Below, one piece after another: positions 47,365-56,406 of a stretch of 64,000 bases of DNA (the first letter of the stretch is position 1; every line of letters begins with the position of its first letter). The stretch lies in contig JADJEE010000012.1 in the NCBI GenBank assembly GCA_016709225.1, positions 3,143,501 through 3,207,500 on the forward strand. The letters run 5' to 3'. The notes below the pieces were generated by a model. That model searched no databases, had not been told where the DNA came from, and saw only the letters and a program-made list of their open reading frames with translations. The position numbers and the translations under genes were made by a program. This stretch comes from Deltaproteobacteria bacterium (lineage in GTDB: Bacteria > Myxococcota_A > Polyangia > Nannocystales > Nannocystaceae).

Positions 47365-50300
47365 ATGATAGGCGATCGCGCGGTCGGCCGGTCGACGCGG
47401 GTGGTGAGTCCGCACTGGGGCCGCTATGATGGCCGTCCACGCCTCGTGCACCACCTCCCCGCATACGTGGCGATCGAACGCTGGGTCGCAGGTCGCACCG
47501 TGGTCGTCGCCGCGCCCGTCGACACCGCCGGTGCGTTGCGCCTGCGCGACGCGGGCGCGCACGTCATCGTGGTCGGCGCGCTGCCGACCGCTGCGGGGCT
47601 GGAGTGTCGCGCCGGCATCCCCGAGCTGCCGCTCGCGGCACGCAGCGTCGACGCAGTGGTGTGCATCGAAGGCTTCACGGGGCTCGCCGCCGGCCAGCGC
47701 CAGCGCCTGCTCGCCGAGGCCAAGCGGGTGCTCCGCGACGACGGCCTGTGCGTGGTGTGGGCGCCGCAGTCGGCCGCTGCCGAGCTGGATTTCTGGGCGC
47801 TCGAACGAGAGCTGACGGTGGCGTTCGCGTCGGTGCAGATGATGGCGCAGATGCCCTGGCAGGGCTTCAGCCTGGCGCCGGTGCTCGACGGCGACGACTT
47901 CGTGCCGCCGATCGTCGTACGCGAGTCGCTGTTGAGCGCGGCGCCCGACGCCAGCCACTACCTCGCGCTCGCGGGCGGCGAGGCGGCGGGCGTCCGCATC
48001 CGCGAGCTGCTCGAGTGCGTGTTGGTGCCGCTGGGTGCCGTCGACGTGGTCGCGAGCGACGACGAGGACGACGCGATGCGGCGCGAGGCGGCGGAGCTGG
48101 CGGCCACGCGCGCGGCCGAGCAGCTGCGGGCATGGGAGGCCGAGCAGCTGCAGCAACGCGAGCTCGAGCAAGCCCGCGTGGTCGAGCGTGCGCGCAGTGA
48201 GGCGGCGCAGCAGCTGCGCGCCGAGACCACCGAGCAACTGCGCGTGCGTGCCGATGAGCTCGCCGAGGTGCGTGCACGGCTGGCCGAGCTCGATCAGCGC
48301 ATGCGCCATCGCGGCGCCGAGCTCGAGGTCGCGCGCGCGCGCGAGGTCGCGCTCCAGCACAGCCTCGACGAGGCGCGGGCGTGGACGGAGAGCTCGGCCA
48401 ACGAGCTGGCCGAGCTGCGCGGCAAGGCCGATGCGAAGATCGCCGAGCTGCGTGCCGGGCTCGAGCACGCCAAGGAGCAGCTGCGCACCCGCGAGACCGA
48501 CGTCGCCGTGCTGACGCGTTCGGTCCACGAACTCGAGCAGTCGTCGCTGCGCAACGGTGAGCATGCCGAGGCCCGCGCGCGTGAGCTCGAGGAGCGGGCC
48601 CGCTCGCTTGCCGAGGCGCGCGCACGGCTCGAGGCGCTGCAGGAGGAGCGGGCGACGCTCGCACGTCAGCTCGAGGTCGTCGCGGTCGAGCGCGACGCAG
48701 CGCGTCAGCTGACCGCGCGCCTCGAGAACGAGCTCGAGCACCTGCGTCGCCGCGCCGAGGTTGCCGAGGAGCACCTCGGCGAGCGCTCCACGGAGGCCTC
48801 GCGGTTGGCGGCCGAGACTGCGATGCTGCGCGAGCGCGCCGACCAGCAGGAGCGAGCACTCGCCCACGCGCGCACCCGCGCCGACGAGGCCTTCGCCAGC
48901 GCGGTGCACTCTGCGGAGCAAGGGCGTGTGCAGGCCGAGCTGGCGATCGATCGCGATCGTCTGCGCGAGGAGATCGCGCGCCGCACCACCGCCCTGGAGA
49001 AGCTCGAGGAGCGGCTGTGGGGCGCGCGCGACGAGGCCCAGCGGGAGCGCATCGAGGTCGTCAAGCTCGGCGCCGAGCTCGAGCGCGTGCGTGAGCAGCT
49101 CGAGCGATCGCGACAGGTCGAGCTGGCCCGCACTGCAGATCTCGAGCGCATGGCCGCGGAGCTGCGCCGCTTCGAGGTCGAGCGTGGCGATGCGATTGCC
49201 GCCGTGCACACTCGCGACGACGAGATCGCTCGTCTGCGGCGCGAGCTCGACGCGATGGCGTCGCGCTCCGACGACATGCACAAGCTTCGCGCGGAGCTCG
49301 AGCACCGCGCACGCGAGCTGGTCGAGGTCGGCGGCACGCTCGAGCAGGTGCGCGCCCGCGAGGCCGACCTGCAGAAGCTGCTGCGACGCCGAGAGCAGCA
49401 GCTGGTCGATGCCGGCGCCGAGCTCGAGCGCATGCGCACCGATCTCGATCAGGGCGCCGCGCTGACCAGCGGTCTGCAGAGCGAGCTCGAGGTACGCATG
49501 CTCGAGCTCGAGCAGCTCGCGGCCGGCGTCAGCAATCTGCAGCAGCAGGTCGAGGCGCTGCGACTCGAGCGCAACGAGGCCGATGCCCGCGCGGTCGACC
49601 TGCAGCAGCAGCTCGAGCAGCTCGCGGCCGAGCGCGAGCTGCTGCGACGACACCTGCGCGAGCGCGAGCAGGAACTCGCCGACGTCGCCTCGGCGCAGGA
49701 GTCGAACGGTGCCGAGCTGTTCTTGCTGCGGCGTGAGCTCGAGACCGTCGCCGAGTCGAACGAGCGCCTCAGCACGACACTACGTCAGAACGCACCGCTG
49801 ACGGACAACGCGCTCGAGGCCCGCGCGAAGGACTGGCCCGACGAGGCACTCGCCGAGATCATGCGGCTCCGGACCGAGCTCGCCGCGCGGGGCGAGGCCG
49901 AGCTGCAAGCCGCCCGTGGTGAGGACGCGGGCAGCGAGCGCGTGCGCGTGCGGCAGCTGCAGCTCGAGCTCGAGATCCGCGCGCAGGAGCACGAGCAGGT
50001 GCTGGCCCAGCTCGACGCTGCCGAGCAGCGCATCTGGGAGATGACCGACGCCAGCGACCGCAACGCTGCGCGCCTTGCCGCGGGGCTCGCCCAGCTGGAG
50101 AAGCAGCGCGAGCAGTTCGACGACACCCTCGAGGAACTCGAGATCACCCGCGGGTTGCTCGCGGCGGCGCAGGCCCGCAACGTCGAGCAGGAGCGGTTGC
50201 TGGCCAGCGAGCGCGCCAAGCTGGCGCGAGTCGGTGGCGACGCGAGCCTGGAGCTCGACGGCGTCGAGGCGCTGTTCGCCGATCTCGACGAGGCCGATCG

Positions 50301-50538
50301 CACCAAGGACGTGGCGCCGATCCTGCTGCCGACCAAGGCCACGCTGGCCCAGGCTGCAGAGCGGCGCGCGGACGCGGTGCCGACCGCGGTCGCCGATGGC
50401 GGCACACCCGTCGGTGGTCACGCGAGCTCGAGCAGCAGCTCGGGCAGTCGGCCGATCGAGCTCCGCAGCGCACCGCGCGTGGTGGTCGAGCCGCTGGAGG
50501 ACGACGCGTGGCGTGATCCCGAGTCGAAGGAGCAGTGA
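47365..50538 (+). CDS. methyltransferase-like head with ~800-residue coiled coil
   Basis: Up to 1057 residues; the ATG at 47365 is used, but a GTG near 47404 is an alternative. Residues ~30-215 follow the class I methyltransferase order (RTVVVAAPVDTAGALRLRDAGAHVIVVG; SVDAVVCIEGFTGL; EAKRVLRDDGLCVVWAP). The glycine-rich SAM loop is replaced by APVDTAG, so it may be a pseudoenzyme. From about residue 230 to 960 the protein is a Glu/Arg/Leu/Ala heptad-rich coiled coil, ending in a Ser-rich linker. The layout, a signalling-like head on a long coiled coil, recalls the gliding regulator AglZ of Myxococcus, although AglZ has a pseudo-receiver head. Homology is not claimed. Confidence 0.75.
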   Translation: MIGDRAVGRSTRVVSPHWGRYDGRPRLVHHLPAYVAIERWVAGRTVVVAAPVDTAGALRLRDAGAHVIVVGALPTAAGLECRAGIPELPLAARSVDAVVCIEGFTGLAAGQRQRLLAEAKRVLRDDGLCVVWAPQSAAAELDFWALERELTVAFASVQMMAQMPWQGFSLAPVLDGDDFVPPIVVRESLLSAAPDASHYLALAGGEAAGVRIRELLECVLVPLGAVDVVASDDEDDAMRREAAELAATRAAEQLRAWEAEQLQQRELEQARVVERARSEAAQQLRAETTEQLRVRADELAEVRARLAELDQRMRHRGAELEVARAREVALQHSLDEARAWTESSANELAELRGKADAKIAELRAGLEHAKEQLRTRETDVAVLTRSVHELEQSSLRNGEHAEARARELEERARSLAEARARLEALQEERATLARQLEVVAVERDAARQLTARLENELEHLRRRAEVAEEHLGERSTEASRLAAETAMLRERADQQERALAHARTRADEAFASAVHSAEQGRVQAELAIDRDRLREEIARRTTALEKLEERLWGARDEAQRERIEVVKLGAELERVREQLERSRQVELARTADLERMAAELRRFEVERGDAIAAVHTRDDEIARLRRELDAMASRSDDMHKLRAELEHRARELVEVGGTLEQVRAREADLQKLLRRREQQLVDAGAELERMRTDLDQGAALTSGLQSELEVRMLELEQLAAGVSNLQQQVEALRLERNEADARAVDLQQQLEQLAAERELLRRHLREREQELADVASAQESNGAELFLLRRELETVAESNERLSTTLRQNAPLTDNALEARAKDWPDEALAEIMRLRTELAARGEAELQAARGEDAGSERVRVRQLQLELEIRAQEHEQVLAQLDAAEQRIWEMTDASDRNAARLAAGLAQLEKQREQFDDTLEELEITRGLLAAAQARNVEQERLLASERAKLARVGGDASLELDGVEALFADLDEADRTKDVAPILLPTKATLAQAAERRADAVPTAVADGGTPVGGHASSSSSSGSRPIELRSAPRVVVEPLEDDAWRDPESKEQ

Positions 50539-50617
50539 GCGCGGCGCGGCGTGCCGCACCGACGACCCCGCCGGCGGCCCGTGCGGCCGCGTTCCAGACG
50601 GGCACGCGAGAGAGGAC

Positions 50618-50646
50618 TTGACGCCGGCGCGCCGGAGTCCTAGTTT
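50618..50646 (+). promoter_or_regulatory. promoter of tRNA-Leu(CAG)
   Basis: TTGACG (50618-50623), a 17-bp spacer, TAGTTT (50641-50646). The -10 ends 17 bases before the mature tRNA 5' end at 50664. Confidence 0.7.
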
Positions 50647-50663
50647 CCCCCCGCCGCGACCTC

Positions 50664-50745
50664 GCGAGGGTGGCGAAATTGGTAGACGCGCACGGTTCAG
50701 GTCCGTGTGTCTCACGACGTGGGGGTTCGAGTCCCTTCCCTCGCA
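50664..50745 (+). tRNA. tRNA-Leu (anticodon CAG)
   Basis: A complete cloverleaf. Acceptor GCGAGGG (50664-50670) pairs with CCCTCGC (50738-50744), and A is the discriminator base. The D-arm contains AAATTGGTAGACGC. The anticodon stem CACGG/CCGTG holds loop TTCAGGT with CAG. A long variable arm is typical of class II tRNA-Leu, and the T-loop is TTCGAGT. CCA is not encoded. It decodes CUG, the dominant Leu codon in such GC-rich genomes. Confidence 0.97.
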
Positions 50746-50843
50746 CAAGCCGCTGGCTGCTCGACGAGCCCTCCTCAGGAGGGCGCCGAACGCTTCCCGA
50801 CTGCGGAACCGAGGCGCCCCCCGAGCGGAGGACCGTCGGCGCG

Positions 50844-51056
50844 TCAGAGCGTTTCGATCTTCGAAACCGCGATGGACGGTCCGCTCATGTGGATGCCGAA
50901 GCCATCGGACGCGACGTTGCCGTGTACCCGCACGCGCGCGCCGGGTTCGACCTTCACGTCGCCGTCGAGGCGGTACACCGCGCCGTCTTCGGCGACCAGC
51001 TCGAAAAAGCCGCCCTCGAGGTCGTTGCGCCGCACGGTGCCGGTGAACTTCGACAT
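50844..51056 (-). CDS. small OB-fold-like protein
   Basis: 70 residues from the ATG at 51056. The sequence (MSKFTGTVRRNDLEGGFFEL, then DGAVYRLDG, PGARVRVHGNV and FGIHMSGPSIAVSKIE) alternates short strands like a compact OB-type barrel. It resembles small uncharacterised myxobacterial proteins with a G-T-V...EGGF-x-L motif. No catalytic or signal sequence is seen. It is divergent from the lipoprotein gene at 51108, with only 51 bp between the start codons. Confidence 0.65.
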   Translation of the reverse strand: MSKFTGTVRRNDLEGGFFELVAEDGAVYRLDGDVKVEPGARVRVHGNVASDGFGIHMSGPSIAVSKIETL

Positions 51057-51107
51057 ACGCCGGCAAGTGTACCGCATCCGTGACGGTGGGCTAATCTGAC
51101 CGCCGCC

Positions 51108-53456
51108 GTGGACGCTCGCTGCTGCTGGATCGGGCTGCTCGTTGCGGTCGCATGCGGTGGGTCGTCGCACGCGACGCCGAGCATCGATGGGGCGCAGCCG
51201 GCGAGCGAGCGCGCAGATGGCGAGCCCTCGACGAATGCGCCGCCGTGGCCGTCGTGGCCATCGTGGAGCGACAGCCCGTGGCCATCGGCGTCGGCGCGCG
51301 CCGACGCGATCGCTACGGAGCTCGCGCGCGCCAGCGAGGAGCTCACGGCGGTTCCCACCGATCCCGCGGCGCGCGACGAGCTGGCGCGGACCATCGCGCG
51401 CGTCGGTGGTCGCGATGCCGCGTCGCAGCTGCTGGCGATGCTGGCCGCCCAGCCCGAGCCTTCGCCCGCGTTCACGGCCGCGATCGGCCTGCTCGAACCA
51501 CAGCCCGATCGGCCCGGCGAAGCGCCGTCGCCCCGCGGCGCGTGGGCAGGGCTCGAGCAGGCGTTGTGGCTGCACTACGCGCTGGACGACTCGTCGGTGC
51601 GCATGCGCGCGACCAGCTTCGCGCTGGCGCGCATCGGCGGGGTTGCGAGCCAGGCTGGGTTCGCGGCCGAGATCGCGGCGAGCGACGACGACGACGCGCG
51701 CCGTGGCGCGGTGTTCGATGCGATCGGGATCCTCTGCGCGCGTCGAGTGCCCCTGCAGGGTGACGCGCTGCCGGGCCTGGCGCAGGCGCTCGAGCACGGT
51801 GCGCCGGCGGTGCGGCAGGCTGCACTGGCCGCGCTGGCCCGCTGCGTGCCGCCCTCGGCCGAGGCGTTCGCGGGTGACGAGCGCGCCGCGTGGGTGCAAC
51901 GACTCGAACGCATCGTCGCCGCCGACGACGACGAGTCGGCGCGGCTGGCCTGGCGCGCGTTCGCGGCGCTCGGTGAGGCACCCGCGGCGATTCCAGCATC
52001 CATCCTCGGCATGCCCGCGCCCGCGTGGACGGTCGAGGTCGAGGCCGTGCGCGCGCTCGCAGCCTCCGAGGCGACGCGGAGCGAGCTGGTCGAACGGCTC
52101 GCGAAGCTCCCGCTCGATCAGCAGGTCGGTACCCGCGTGAACGTGGTGTGGGTGGCATTGTCGTCGTTGCGTCGCGCCGCCGATGCGATGCCCAGCAGCA
52201 TCGCGTCGCTGCAGCCGCTGCGTCGGGCACTGGCGTCGGCCCGCGCCGAGCTGCCGCGACGACGCTTCGAGCTCGCGATCCTCCGTTGCGAAGCCGAGGT
52301 GCTGGCGGCGATCGCCGATGGCTCGGTCGCGACGCTCGGGACCTGCGCCCGCGACGACCGCGAGCTCGTCGCGCCGAGCTATGCGGCGTCGCTGTCGGTC
52401 GAGGCCCTGGCCGCGATGGGGCGCGCGTCGGCGATGCGTGTGCGCGCCGATGGTCTCATGGAGCTGGCGGTCGACGAGCGGCCCGGGGTCGCGGCGGCGG
52501 CCCTCTCGGCCCTCGCGGACCTCGAAGATCCACGGGTCAACCCGCTGCTTCGTGAGGCGCTGCTGCGCGCCGACGCTGGCGTGCTCGCGGCGGCCGCGGG
52601 CGCCATCGCGGCGCGGGCGGCCGATCGCGGTCGGCGGGATCCCGAGGCCGTGCCCGCCCTCGAGGCGTTGGTGGGTCGCGCCGATGCGCGTGACACCCTC
52701 GAGGCGCGCCTGGCCGCCGTGGAGGCCCTCGGGGCGCTCGCGCGCAGCACCGGTGCGGCGGTCGGCGAGCTGCAGCGCGACGGTGCCGCGATCCCCAAGC
52801 TCGCGATGGATGGCGATGACGCGCGCGCATGGTTGCAGCGGGTCGTGGTGCCGCTCGCCGCCGATCGCCACGACGCAGTGCGTCGCGCGGCGTGGCTCGC
52901 GTTGGCGGGGCACGACGACCTGCGTGAGGCGTTCGCCCTGGCGGTCCCGCGTCGCTTCGACCACGGCTTCGCGCCCGAGGTCGAAGCTGCGGCCGCGGCC
53001 GCCGGCGCGGAGGCGGTCGCAGGTCTGCGCGTGCACACCGGCGCCGGTGTGTTCGAGATCTCGTTCGACGGTTCACCGGCTCCGATCGCACGGGCCAACC
53101 TGGTGGCGCTCGCGCGCGCAGGCTACTTCGACGGCTTGCGATTCCACCGCGTCGTGCCCGGCTTCGTCGTGCAGGGCGGCGACCCCCGCGGCGACGGCTA
53201 CGGCGGACCGGGCTGGGTGGTGCCGTGCGAGTGGTCCGAGCTTCGCTACGAGCGTGGCACCGTCGGCATCGCGCTCGCGGGCAAGGACACCGGCGGCTCG
53301 CAGTTCTTCGTCACGCACACGCGCCAGCCCCACCTCGACGGACGCTTCCCCGTGGTGGGTCGCGTGCGCGAGGGCATGGAGGTCGTCGATGCGCTCCTGC
53401 CCCAGGACGTGATCGAGCGCGTCGAGGTGATTCCCGCCGCGGTGTCGTCGCCGTGA
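51108..53456 (+). CDS. HEAT-repeat lipoprotein fused to a cyclophilin-type peptidyl-prolyl isomerase
   Basis: 782 residues from the GTG at 51108. Lipoprotein signal MDARCCWIGLLVAVAC. After a Pro/Trp linker come ~550 residues of Ala-rich HEAT-like helical repeats (PGVAAAALSALADLEDPRVNPL type). Residues ~640-775 form a cyclophilin: FDGLRFHRVVPGFVVQGGDPRGDGYGG, GTVGIALAGKDTGGSQFFVTH, LDGRFPVVGRVREGMEVVD. The catalytic Arg (FHR), Phe and Gln (GSQFF) are conserved, so isomerase activity is likely. It is probably an outer-membrane-anchored periplasmic folding factor, with the HEAT array holding clients or partners. The stop overlaps the next start (GTGA). Confidence 0.85.
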   Translation: MDARCCWIGLLVAVACGGSSHATPSIDGAQPASERADGEPSTNAPPWPSWPSWSDSPWPSASARADAIATELARASEELTAVPTDPAARDELARTIARVGGRDAASQLLAMLAAQPEPSPAFTAAIGLLEPQPDRPGEAPSPRGAWAGLEQALWLHYALDDSSVRMRATSFALARIGGVASQAGFAAEIAASDDDDARRGAVFDAIGILCARRVPLQGDALPGLAQALEHGAPAVRQAALAALARCVPPSAEAFAGDERAAWVQRLERIVAADDDESARLAWRAFAALGEAPAAIPASILGMPAPAWTVEVEAVRALAASEATRSELVERLAKLPLDQQVGTRVNVVWVALSSLRRAADAMPSSIASLQPLRRALASARAELPRRRFELAILRCEAEVLAAIADGSVATLGTCARDDRELVAPSYAASLSVEALAAMGRASAMRVRADGLMELAVDERPGVAAAALSALADLEDPRVNPLLREALLRADAGVLAAAAGAIAARAADRGRRDPEAVPALEALVGRADARDTLEARLAAVEALGALARSTGAAVGELQRDGAAIPKLAMDGDDARAWLQRVVVPLAADRHDAVRRAAWLALAGHDDLREAFALAVPRRFDHGFAPEVEAAAAAAGAEAVAGLRVHTGAGVFEISFDGSPAPIARANLVALARAGYFDGLRFHRVVPGFVVQGGDPRGDGYGGPGWVVPCEWSELRYERGTVGIALAGKDTGGSQFFVTHTRQPHLDGRFPVVGRVREGMEVVDALLPQDVIERVEVIPAAVSSP

Positions 53457-54187
53457 GCGGCTCGTTGTGGCTGATCGGCGGCCTCGATCCCACCGGCGGC
53501 GCCGGGGTCGGTCGCGACGAGGCCACTGCGATCGCGCTCGCACCGGCGCTACCGCGCCACGTGGTGATCACGTCGTACACCGAGCAGGGCGATGGACGTC
53601 CCGCGCGCGGGCACGCGGTCGCGGCGAACCGCCTGCGCGAAGCCCTGGCGAACCTCGATCGGCCGCTGGCGATCAAGCTCGGGTTGCTTCCGGCGTCGCT
53701 GGTCGAGATCGTCGACGCGACGCTGGCGGAGCACGCGGCCCCGTGCGTGCTCGACCCTGTGCTGCGTGCCAGCGACGGCGGCGACATGGGTGCGTCGGTC
53801 GAGGCGCTGCGGGGTTTGGTGCGGCGGGTCGAGCTGGTCACGCCGAACGGCGACGAGGTGCTCGCGATGTTCGGCTGCGCGCCCGCGGCGGTCACGACCG
53901 CGATGCTGCGTCCTTGGGGCGACGCGGCGTGGTTGCTCAAGGATTGCGAGCCGGGCCCGCGGGTGCGGGACCGATTGCTCGACGCGGATGGCGAGACCTC
54001 GTTCGTGCGGCCCCGGGTGATGGGCCCCGATCCCCGCGGCACCGGCTGCGCGCTCGCGACCGCCATCGCCTGCGGGCTCGCAGGCGGGCACTCGTTGGTG
54101 GCGGCGTGCCGCGATGCGATCGCCTGGCTCGACGACGCACGCACGCGCGTCACGCCCGGACCCGACGGTCGCGCTCACCTCGCTTGA
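53453..54187 (+). CDS. ThiD-like phosphomethylpyrimidine kinase family protein
   Basis: 244 residues from a GTG overlapping the previous stop. The ribokinase/ThiD fold is indicated by the N-terminal LIGGLDPTGGAGVGRDEATA (ThiD consensus SDPSGGAGIQAD). CVLDPVLRASDGG and the strand VTPNGDEVLAMFG follow. The C-terminal anion-hole/catalytic motif is DPRGTGCALATAIACGLAGG, with the base presumably the Asp-equivalent near GTGC. True ThiD phosphorylates HMP and HMP-phosphate for thiamine synthesis. With no thi genes nearby, the substrate here is open. Translational coupling to a periplasmic isomerase gene is unexpected. The 3' end overlaps the convergent LRR gene by 13 bp. Confidence 0.8.
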   Translation: MSGSLWLIGGLDPTGGAGVGRDEATAIALAPALPRHVVITSYTEQGDGRPARGHAVAANRLREALANLDRPLAIKLGLLPASLVEIVDATLAEHAAPCVLDPVLRASDGGDMGASVEALRGLVRRVELVTPNGDEVLAMFGCAPAAVTTAMLRPWGDAAWLLKDCEPGPRVRDRLLDADGETSFVRPRVMGPDPRGTGCALATAIACGLAGGHSLVAACRDAIAWLDDARTRVTPGPDGRAHLA

Positions 54188-55761
54188 GGTGGCTCCGACT
54201 CTGGCGCGAGGATCAGCTCGGTCAGCTTGGGCAGGCTCGCCAGCCGGGCGGCACCGGCGGGGGTGACCACCGTCGCGCTGACGTCGAGACGGCGCAGCTG
54301 CACGAGCTTCAACAGCGGCTCGATCGCCGCGTCCGTGACGAGCGTGTGATCGAGCCGCAGCGACTCCAGCGTCACCAGCTGACCGAGGTGCACGGCGCCG
54401 GCATCGACCACGTCGGTGTGATCGAGCATCAGATGCCGCAGGTTGCCCAGTGTGGCGAGGTGCGCAAGCCCGCGATTGGTCACGCGGGTCTGCGACAACA
54501 CCAACGTCTCGAGCCGCGTGAGCCCGGCGAACGCCGCAAGCCCGACGTCGGAGATCTGCGTGCCTGCGAGGTCGAGCTCGCGCAGTGCGTGGAGGTTGCC
54601 GATCTCCGCCGCGGCGTGGTCGTCGACGGCAGGCGCGTGGAGCCGCAGGCGCTCGAGCCACACCAGCGAGCCGAGGTGCTCCATGCGGCCGTCGGCGAAG
54701 TCGCCCGAGAGCTCGAGCCAGCGCAGCGTCGGGACCTGCTGGAGCGCATCCAGGCCGGCCGTGCCGATGTCACGATCGACCAGCTTCAGCTGCTTCAGGG
54801 CCGGTAGGCGCGCGAGCGCGGCGAGCCCAGGCCCCGACACGCTCGAGCGCAGCAGCTCGAGCACTTCGACGCTCTCGCAGTGACGCAGCGTGTGCAGTCC
54901 GCCGTCGCCGAAGCGCGGGCAGTCGCAGCTGAACTTCACGACCGGGAGCTCGCGAAAGTACAGCGGGCTGTTGTCGTTGAAGGTGTCGCCCGCCCAGGAG
55001 ATCTCCCGCAGGCGCGACAGCGGCTTGATTTGGTTGAGCGAGAAGTTGCCGATCCGCGTGTCGTCGAGCTCGAGCACCTCGAGTGACTCGACCTTCGACA
55101 ACGAGAGCATGGCGTCGTGACCGGCCCAGCGGCCGACCAACCGCGCACGCGTCAGCGTTCGCGGCCACAGATCGAGCGCGCGCTCGAGCACCGTGCCGCG
55201 CGTCAGTTCGAGCACCGTCACCTCGCGCAGGGCGAGCGCTTCGAGCGGCTCCAGCTCGAGCTTCTCCGGGGTCGTCACGCGTACCAGCTCGAGTCGGCGC
55301 AGGCCGGACAGGGTCGCGAGTGCAGCGACGATGCCCGGATCGAGCTCGAGCTCGGCGAGCGTGAGCTGCTCGATCTGGGTGGCGCCGGCGAGTGCCGCCG
55401 CCAGGTTGGCGCAGCCCGAGATCCGCAGCGAGCGCAGCTTGGGCGCTCGCGCCAAGACCTCCGGCAGATCGACCGACGTGCACACGTCGGTCGCGTCGAG
55501 CTCGTCGAGCTGCCCGAGGCGATCGTCGAGGGCGAACGCGAGGTCGAGCCCGGTCACGTCGTCGAGGACGCGCTGCGACAGTGCGCGGCCGTGCTGGACC
55601 GCCAGCGTTCCGCGCGGTGGACCGTCGTCGACGACCGGTGGCACCGCCTCGACCGGCGCGGCGAAACCCGTGCTGCCGCTCGCAGGTTCGGCCGCCGGGT
55701 CATCGCCGCAGTTGCAGCCGGCCAGCCAGAGCATGCCGGCTGCGAGGAGACGCGGACCCAC
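54175..55761 (-). CDS. leucine-rich-repeat lipoprotein
   Basis: About 528 residues from the GTG at 55761; a GTG at 55797 would add 12 residues. Lipobox in RLLAAGMLWLAGC, followed by CGDD and an acidic/Ser linker. At least twelve LRRs of ~23-24 residues follow, in the form L..L..LRLDHTLVTDAAIEPL, LRELDLAGTQISDVGLAAFAGL and LETLVLSQTRVTNRGLAHLATL. This is the cysteine-free 'GT.v.d.gl..L' type found in planctomycetes and myxobacteria. It is likely a surface-anchored protein-binding protein. Confidence 0.82.
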   Translation of the reverse strand: MGPRLLAAGMLWLAGCNCGDDPAAEPASGSTGFAAPVEAVPPVVDDGPPRGTLAVQHGRALSQRVLDDVTGLDLAFALDDRLGQLDELDATDVCTSVDLPEVLARAPKLRSLRISGCANLAAALAGATQIEQLTLAELELDPGIVAALATLSGLRRLELVRVTTPEKLELEPLEALALREVTVLELTRGTVLERALDLWPRTLTRARLVGRWAGHDAMLSLSKVESLEVLELDDTRIGNFSLNQIKPLSRLREISWAGDTFNDNSPLYFRELPVVKFSCDCPRFGDGGLHTLRHCESVEVLELLRSSVSGPGLAALARLPALKQLKLVDRDIGTAGLDALQQVPTLRWLELSGDFADGRMEHLGSLVWLERLRLHAPAVDDHAAAEIGNLHALRELDLAGTQISDVGLAAFAGLTRLETLVLSQTRVTNRGLAHLATLGNLRHLMLDHTDVVDAGAVHLGQLVTLESLRLDHTLVTDAAIEPLLKLVQLRRLDVSATVVTPAGAARLASLPKLTELILAPESEPPQAR

Positions 55762-55925
55762 GACCCGAAGCTCTACCGCGAACCGAACACCGGCCACCGC
55801 CTTAAACCCCCGGCGGGATCGCGGGCTGCGCGTCGGGCGCACCCCGCGGGGCATCACCGTCGTAGGAGCGTTGTTAGGGCCTATCTGAACGATGTTCCGC
55901 GAATTTCGGCCGGGCGCCCGCGTGA

Positions 55926-55954
55926 TTGACGCAACCCAGTCGTTTATGTACAAC
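55926..55954 (+). promoter_or_regulatory. candidate sigma-70 promoter of the 109-residue gene
   Basis: TTGACG (55926-55931), exactly 17 bp, then TACAAC (55949-55954), embedded in a locally AT-rich stretch. The predicted leader before the ATG at 56014 is about 53 bases. Confidence 0.6.
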
Positions 55955-56013
55955 CCGCCCCGACGGCTGTTGCCCCGGGTGGGGTCCGCCGCGAGGGAGT
56001 CAGGTCCAGAACC

Positions 56014-56343
56014 ATGGGAACGAATAGGATCGAGCGCGTGCTCCGGCACGACGGGATCGTCGCCGTCCTCGATATGACCGCCGAACAGGCTACGAACGGT
56101 GATTCGGGGTGGGTCGGGGAGGAGCGCTGGCAGCCGATCGTCATGGAGGCCGTCAAGCTGCGGCAGATTGCCAACGAGCCCGCGGTTCGCGTGCTCGTCG
56201 GGGATCACGCAGTCCTGGTCTCCGGCGACGAGAAGCACGTGGTCGGCGTGGTCTTCATCAAGGGCCATCCGGTCGTGAAGTCGGTGGTGCGCATGGTGCG
56301 GCAGCTGCTGCGCTCGCCAAACGCGCTGCCCGACGGCTTCTGA
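56014..56343 (+). CDS. hypothetical protein, 109 residues
   Basis: The start at 56014 is preceded by GGGAG and AGG purine-rich bases. The sequence DGIVAVLDMTAEQ, then VRVLVGDHAVLVSGDEKHVVGVVFIKGHPVVKSVVRMVRQLL, looks like a small alpha/beta domain. It has a central hydrophobic sheet and a basic C-terminal helix, somewhat like Roadblock/LC7 folds. No family is assigned. It has one of the clearest promoters in the window, suggesting steady expression. The next gene begins 64 bp (or 4 bp, with the upstream start) further on. Confidence 0.65.
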   Translation: MGTNRIERVLRHDGIVAVLDMTAEQATNGDSGWVGEERWQPIVMEAVKLRQIANEPAVRVLVGDHAVLVSGDEKHVVGVVFIKGHPVVKSVVRMVRQLLRSPNALPDGF

Positions 56344-56406
56344 TCGGTGCGGCGCCGCCTGACTGCGGACGGTGCGCCCGTCCGCAGTCCGGTGGATGAT
56401 CGGCCT

